Assembly (NCBI RefSeq): GCF_030407165.1 | Contig: NZ_CP129111.1 | Location: forward strand, 2,232,001 to 2,296,000 | Length of the DNA: 64,000 nucleotides | Source of the DNA: Fontisubflavum oceani | Lineage (GTDB): Bacteria; Pseudomonadota; Alphaproteobacteria; Rhodobacterales; Rhodobacteraceae | Direction: 5' to 3' | In this document: piece by piece, positions 60,282 through 64,000 of the stretch | How positions within the stretch are numbered: position 1 is the first letter of the stretch | Layout: every line of letters starts with the position of its first letter | Notes under the pieces: model-generated | The model's input: only the letters and a program-made list of their open reading frames with translations | Told to the model about the DNA's origin: nothing | The model's database searches: none | Program-made: the position numbers and the translations under genes

Positions 60282-60417
60282 GAGAGGCGGCCTTGGGTCA
60301 AAGAAGGAGTTGAGAGGGGCGTTACAATGCCGCGGGCGCAAAGGCTAGCGGAAAACGCGCCCCGACGGTTTCATCAAGGAAACCGTGTGAATTTCGTAAG
60401 AATATCGGGTTTTCGCG

Positions 60418-60837
60418 TCAGTCTTTTCGGCGAAGACGGATCACCACGTCGACTTTGGCGATCTCATGGCCGTCCGGCGGGGCAGGGAGCGAGGTGATTT
60501 TCAACTCAGCCGCGGGCGCATCCGTCAGCTTCGCCTCATCTTCCCAATAGAAATGCGGGTGGTCATCCATCCGCGTGTCGAAATAGGATCGCGAGCCATC
60601 AACGGTCACCTCTTGCATCAGCCCTGCATCGCAGAAGGCCTTCAGCGTGTTATAGACCGTCGCAAGGGAGACCTTGTCGCCGGTGCCAAGCACTGCCGCG
60701 TGCAATCCTTCGGCCGTCACATGGCGATCTTGACCGTCGCCAACCAAGAGCGTCGCTAAAGACAGGCGCTGGCGCGTCGGCCGCAAATCGGCCTGTGCAA
60801 GCCATTTTGTGCCGCGTTCGAGGGCTTCTGGTGTCAT
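60418..60837 (-). CDS. irr: Irr-type iron response regulator (Fur family)
   Basis: A 139-residue Fur-family protein. The DNA-binding part has ADLRPTRQRLSLATLL and KVSLATVYNTLKAFCDAGLM; the metal/heme region is RMDDHPHFYWEDEAKLTD, with the His arrangement of alphaproteobacterial Irr. The Cys set of zinc-binding Fur is absent. Irr senses heme status and controls iron and heme genes. Divergent from fabA, a common arrangement in this family of bacteria. Confidence 0.9.
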   Translation of the reverse strand: MTPEALERGTKWLAQADLRPTRQRLSLATLLVGDGQDRHVTAEGLHAAVLGTGDKVSLATVYNTLKAFCDAGLMQEVTVDGSRSYFDTRMDDHPHFYWEDEAKLTDAPAAELKITSLPAPPDGHEIAKVDVVIRLRRKD

Positions 60838-60867
60838 CAGCGGGGGCTTTCCTTGCGTTTCCACCCT

Positions 60868-60897
60868 TATATAGAGTGCTCCGAGCCCATTTTTCAA
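60868..60897 (-). promoter_or_regulatory. Likely sigma70 promoter of irr
   Basis: On the minus strand TTGAAA (60892-60897) and TATATA (60868-60873) are 18 bases apart, about 30 bases before the irr start. No clear ICE-type Irr box was recognised. Confidence 0.5.
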
Positions 60898-61025
60898 ACG
60901 GATTCGCGCGATTGCTTCGCAACTGCGGCATCTCGAGCCACCCTTGCCAGCTTTGCACCCTGAATGATAGGGACGTGGGCGTAAACGCATCTGAGAATGC
61001 TAGATATAGGGGTGGGCAGGGACAT

Positions 61026-61535
61026 ATGGCAGATTATCCAACGAGCTTCGACAAAGAAGGGCTGCTGAAATGCGCGCGCGGTGAGCTGTTTGGCCCCGGA
61101 AATGCGCAACTGCCAGAGCCGCCGATGCTGATGATGGATCGGATCACCGATATCTCGGGCGATGGCGGGGAGCACGGCAAAGGCCATGTGGTCGCTGAGT
61201 TCGATATCACGCCGGATCTGTGGTTTTTCGAGTGCCATTTCCCGGGAAATCCAATCATGCCGGGCTGTCTCGGGCTTGATGGGCTCTGGCAGCTCACCGG
61301 GTTCAACCTGGGCTGGCGCGGCTGGCAGGGGCGCGGCTATGCGCTTGGTGTTGGCGAGGTTCGGCTAACCGGGATGGTGCGACCCGACCGAAAGATGCTG
61401 ACCTATTATGTTGATTTCACCAAAGCGATCCAAACGCGCCGGTTGACCATGGGTGTGGCCGATGGCCGGGTCGAAGCCGATGGCGAAGTGATTTATCAGG
61501 TCAAAGACATGCGAGTCGCGTTGTCGGAAAGCTGA
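61026..61535 (+). CDS. fabA: 3-hydroxyacyl-ACP dehydratase/isomerase
   Basis: A 169-residue hotdog enzyme. Active-site His is in FECHFPGNPIMPGCLGLDGL, the N-terminus is YPTSFDKEGLLKCARGELFG, and PPMLMMDRITDISG follows; all are FabA rather than FabZ features. It dehydrates and isomerises the C10 intermediate and so starts unsaturated fatty-acid synthesis with FabB, whose gene follows. Start at ATG 61026; upstream open frame is not coding. Confidence 0.97.
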   Translation: MADYPTSFDKEGLLKCARGELFGPGNAQLPEPPMLMMDRITDISGDGGEHGKGHVVAEFDITPDLWFFECHFPGNPIMPGCLGLDGLWQLTGFNLGWRGWQGRGYALGVGEVRLTGMVRPDRKMLTYYVDFTKAIQTRRLTMGVADGRVEADGEVIYQVKDMRVALSES

Positions 61536-61558
61536 GATTTGCCAAGGAGGGTGCCGGG

Positions 61559-62787
61559 ATGCGCCGAGTGGTTGTTACAGGGTTGGGCATTGTCTCACCC
61601 ATTGGGAACTCCGCCGCTGAGGTCACGGCGGCCCTGAAAGCGGGTACGTCGGGGATCGAAGGGGTCCCTGACATGGTCGAGCACGGCTTTCGCAGCCAGA
61701 TCGCTGGGACGGTGAAGATTGACCCGTCGGAACATATCGACAAGCGCACATTGCGGTTTATGGGGCCTGGGGCGGCTTATGCCTATATTGCGATGCAACA
61801 GGCGATTGCCGATGCCGGACTCAACGAGGGCGAGGTCAGCAATCAGCGTTCGGGGTTGATTGCGGGCTCTGGCGGGCCATCGACGAGCGCGATGTTCGCC
61901 GCACATCAGAGCGTGTTGAAGACCGGCGCGACCAAGCGGATCGGGCCCTTTGCGGTGCCGAAATGCATGTCGTCGACGATCTCTGCCAATCTTTCGACGG
62001 CCTTCAAGATTAAGGGCATCAACTATTCGATAACCTCTGCCTGTTCTACCTCTTTGCATTGTATTGGGGTGGCGGCTGAACAGATTATGATGGGAAAGCA
62101 GGACGTTATGTTCGCGGGGGTGCGGAGGAGCTGGATTGGACGCTCTCCTGCCTGTTCGACGCGATGGGCGCGATGTCTTCGAAATATAACGATACGCCCA
62201 CCCGCGCGAGCCGGGCTTTCGATGCTGATCGCGACGGATTCGTCATTGGCGGCGGCGGCGCGATCTTGGTGCTGGAAGAGCTGGACCGTGCCGTCGCGCG
62301 TGGCGCAAAGATCTATGCCGAGGTCACCGGCTTCGCCGCGACATCGGACGGTCATGACATGGTGGCCCCCTCCGGCGAGGGGGGAGAGCGCGCCATGCGG
62401 CTAGCGCTCGACACGCTGCCCGCAGATCGCAAGGTCAGCTATATCAACGCGCATGGCACCTCGACCCCGGTCGGAGACGTTGGCGAGGTCGAAGCGGTGC
62501 GCCGGGTCTTCGGAGAGGGCGCGACGCCGCCGGTGTCCTCCACCAAATCCATGACCGGTCATGCCCAAGGCGCGGCCGGTGCGTTGGAGGCTAGTTTCTG
62601 CCTTCTGATGTTGGAGAGCGATTTCATTGCCCCTTCGATCAACGTAGAGACGCTGGACCCAGGACTTGCCCCGGAAGAGATCGCCACGGAGATGGTCGAA
62701 AATGCGGGGCTCGACACGGTGATGACCAACTCGTTTGGGTTTGGCGGCACCAACGGCTCAATGTTGCTGTCGAAATATAGCGGATAA
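61559..62787 (+). CDS. fabB: 3-oxoacyl-ACP synthase I (apparent frameshift)
   Basis: About 409 residues when a missing base is restored. The first part (MRRVVVTGLGIVSPIGNSAA, active-site Cys in ITSACSTSLHCIGVAAEQ) runs to VMFAG; the G5 run at 62116-62120 needs one more G to give AGGAEELDWTLSCLFDAMGA. The second part then supplies the two active-site His segments YINAHGTSTPVGDVGE and STKSMTGHAQGAAGALEA, ending at 62787. FabB elongates unsaturated intermediates; in this organism type fabA-fabB is needed for unsaturated fatty acids, so a real null is unlikely. SD AAGGAGG precedes the ATG. Confidence 0.93.
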
Positions 62788-62792
62788 CAAAA

Positions 62793-63580
62793 ATGGCAGA
62801 TTTGATGAGAGGCAAACGCGGGCTGGTCATGGGTGTGGCCAATGATCGCTCGATTGCATGGGGTATTGCCAAAGCACTGCATGCCGAAGGGGCGGAGCTG
62901 GCGTTTTCCTATCAGGGCGAGGCTTTTGGCAAACGGGTGGAACCGCTGGCCGCGTCGCTCGGCTCGGACATTCTGATTGATGTGGATGTGACGGATGATG
63001 CGTCGCTTGATGCCTGTTTCGGACGTTTGAAAGACGAATGGGGGCAGGTTGACTTCGTCATCCATGCCATTGCGTTTTCAGATAAAACCGAACTCACTGG
63101 CAGGTTCATCAACACCACGCGGGAGAATTTCAAAACCTCGCTGACGATCTCCTGTTATTCGCTGATCGACGTTGCCAAGCGCGCCTCGGAAATGATGCCC
63201 GAGGGGGGACGATCCTGACCCTGACCTATCAGGGCTCAAACCGCGTCACGCCGTTTTACAATGTGATGGGTGTGGCCAAAGCCGCGCTGGAATCAGCCGT
63301 GCGATATCTGGCCAATGATCTTGGGCCAGATGGCATTCGGGTGAATGCGATTAGCCCGGGGCCGATGAAAACGCTTGCGGGGGCGGCCATTGGTGGGGCT
63401 CGAAAAACCTTCAAGGCCACCGAGGCCAACGCGCCCCTGCGGGCCAATGCGACCCTTGAGGCGATCGGCGGGACCGCTGTTTATCTGATCTCGGATTACG
63501 GCGCCTGCACCACAGGCGAGATCATCACAGTCGATGGTGGCTATCACGTGCTCGGCATGATGCAGCCGGAGAACCTTTGA
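62793..63580 (+). CDS. fabI: Enoyl-ACP reductase FabI (apparent frameshift)
   Basis: About 262 residues after correction. The N-terminus MRGKRGLVMGVANDRSIAWG is the FabI cofactor site. The first frame stops after MMPEGGRS. One additional G in the G6 run at 63203-63208 gives PEGGTILTLTYQGSNRVTPF and then FYNVMGVAKAALESAVRYLA with the catalytic Tyr-x6-Lys, continuing to GGYHVLGMMQPENL. It performs the last reduction of each fatty-acid elongation round. It lies five bases after fabB in the fabA-fabB-fabI operon. Confidence 0.93.
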
Positions 63581-63633
63581 TCTCTTCCGACGAATGCAGG
63601 CGAGAAAAACACGTCTTCTGACGCGGATTTTTC

Positions 63634-63659
63634 TCAGCAAAGCAAGCCTATTTTGCTGA
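63634..63659 (+). terminator. Weak terminator-like hairpin after fabI
   Basis: TCAGCAAA (63634-63641) and TTTGCTGA (63652-63659) form an 8-pair stem with a 10-base loop; only scattered T residues follow. Confidence 0.35.
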
Positions 63660-63767
63660 CGCGTAAGCCTTTTGCTTTCGCTGAACCCGGTAAAGACTCA
63701 TCTTGCGAATTGTGGGATGGCACCGGCTGTGTCACCATGCGCCCGACGAAACGGGGAGGGCGCGTGA

Positions 63768-64000
63768 ATGCCGATTTCTACCTGCGTTTTCGATGCTTAT
63801 GGTACTTTGTTTGATGTGAACGCTGCGGCGCGTAACTTGGCGGAAGAAGACGGGCTCGAAGGATTTGCTGCAGTTTGGCAGCAAGTGTCGAGCCACTGGC
63901 GAAACAAACAACTGCAATATTCGTGGATTCGGGCGATCACCCGCGATCATGTTGATTTTTGGCAGGTCACCCAAGACGCGCTCGATTGGGCGCTGGATGT
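63768..64000 (+). CDS. HAD-type (S)-2-haloacid dehalogenase, N-terminal part
   Basis: The gene starts with ATG 63768 after GGGGAGGG and runs off the window edge, leaving 77 residues. The start MPISTCVFDAYGTLFDVNAA contains the HAD nucleophile Asp in the VFDAYGTLFDV form typical of type II haloacid dehalogenases. The following EGFAAVWQQVSSHWRNKQLQ with a later helix RAITRDHVDFWQVTQDAL fits the cap domain of that group. The remaining motifs lie outside the window. Confidence 0.85.
   Translation, partial: MPISTCVFDAYGTLFDVNAAARNLAEEDGLEGFAAVWQQVSSHWRNKQLQYSWIRAITRDHVDFWQVTQDALDWALD

Noticed and set aside
1..64000. CRISPR array, transposon or phage integrase
   Set aside because: No regularly spaced direct repeats, transposase motifs or integrase motifs were recognised on either strand.

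Overview
The window looks like a chromosome segment of a marine or soil Rhodobacteraceae (Roseobacter/Paracoccus-type alphaproteobacterium). The evidence is high GC, a complete sox thiosulfate-oxidation locus in the Paracoccus gene order, an Irr-type Fur regulator divergent from fabA-fabB-fabI, and an acpP-fabF-mltG block that runs into gene-transfer-agent (GTA) genes and cysE. No insertion sequence, CRISPR array or rRNA gene was seen; the only tRNA found is tRNA-Thr(TGT).

Layout. (1) 1-18576: a catabolic island. A minus-strand arm (M24-type peptidase, Ldh-family dehydrogenase, two tandem DUF4438-like proteins) diverges from a long plus-strand arm (M32, AstE/AspA-like, M20 and M14 hydrolases, an aminotransferase, VOC, polysaccharide-deacetylase/PuuE-like, ureidoglycolate-lyase-like, DapA-like, epimerase, two Gfo/Idh/MocA oxidoreductases, an SDR and a peptide-type binding protein). 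(2) 19029-24550: a complete oppABCDF-type importer, probably serving the same island. (3) 24591-38205: the sox locus. soxV-W-X-Y-Z-A-B-C-D-E-F, a DUF302-like gene and a YeeE/YedE transporter lie on the minus strand; soxS, soxR and a second YeeE/YedE transporter (soxT) diverge from them. (4) 38408-47117: tRNA-Thr, tig, three adjacent genes for secreted PPC-like repeat proteins, rpsF-rpsR-rplI, a YceI protein, a YjbR protein and a cytochrome b561-YceI fusion. (5) 47262-53800: fabD, a small membrane protein, fabG, a VOC protein, acpP, fabF and mltG. (6) 54060-58395: a GTA relic, a DUF2793 gene and cysE. (7) 58461-64000: typA, irr, fabA-fabB-fabI and the start of a HAD dehalogenase gene.

Most striking observation: the GTA locus is collapsed. 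After a g1-like small terminase gene, one intact 826-codon ORF joins the ATPase N-terminus of the GTA large terminase (g2) in frame to the C-terminal half of the GTA baseplate/host-specificity protein (g15). The junction lies at the Walker B motif. Everything expected between (portal, protease, capsid, tail genes) is absent.

Quality warning: eight genes, including fabB, fabI, rplI and soxD, are interrupted by small indels, most of them one missing base in a G or C run. In each, a conserved C-terminus continues in another frame. This pattern fits homopolymer sequencing error better than pseudogenisation, so I annotate these as single genes with an apparent frameshift.
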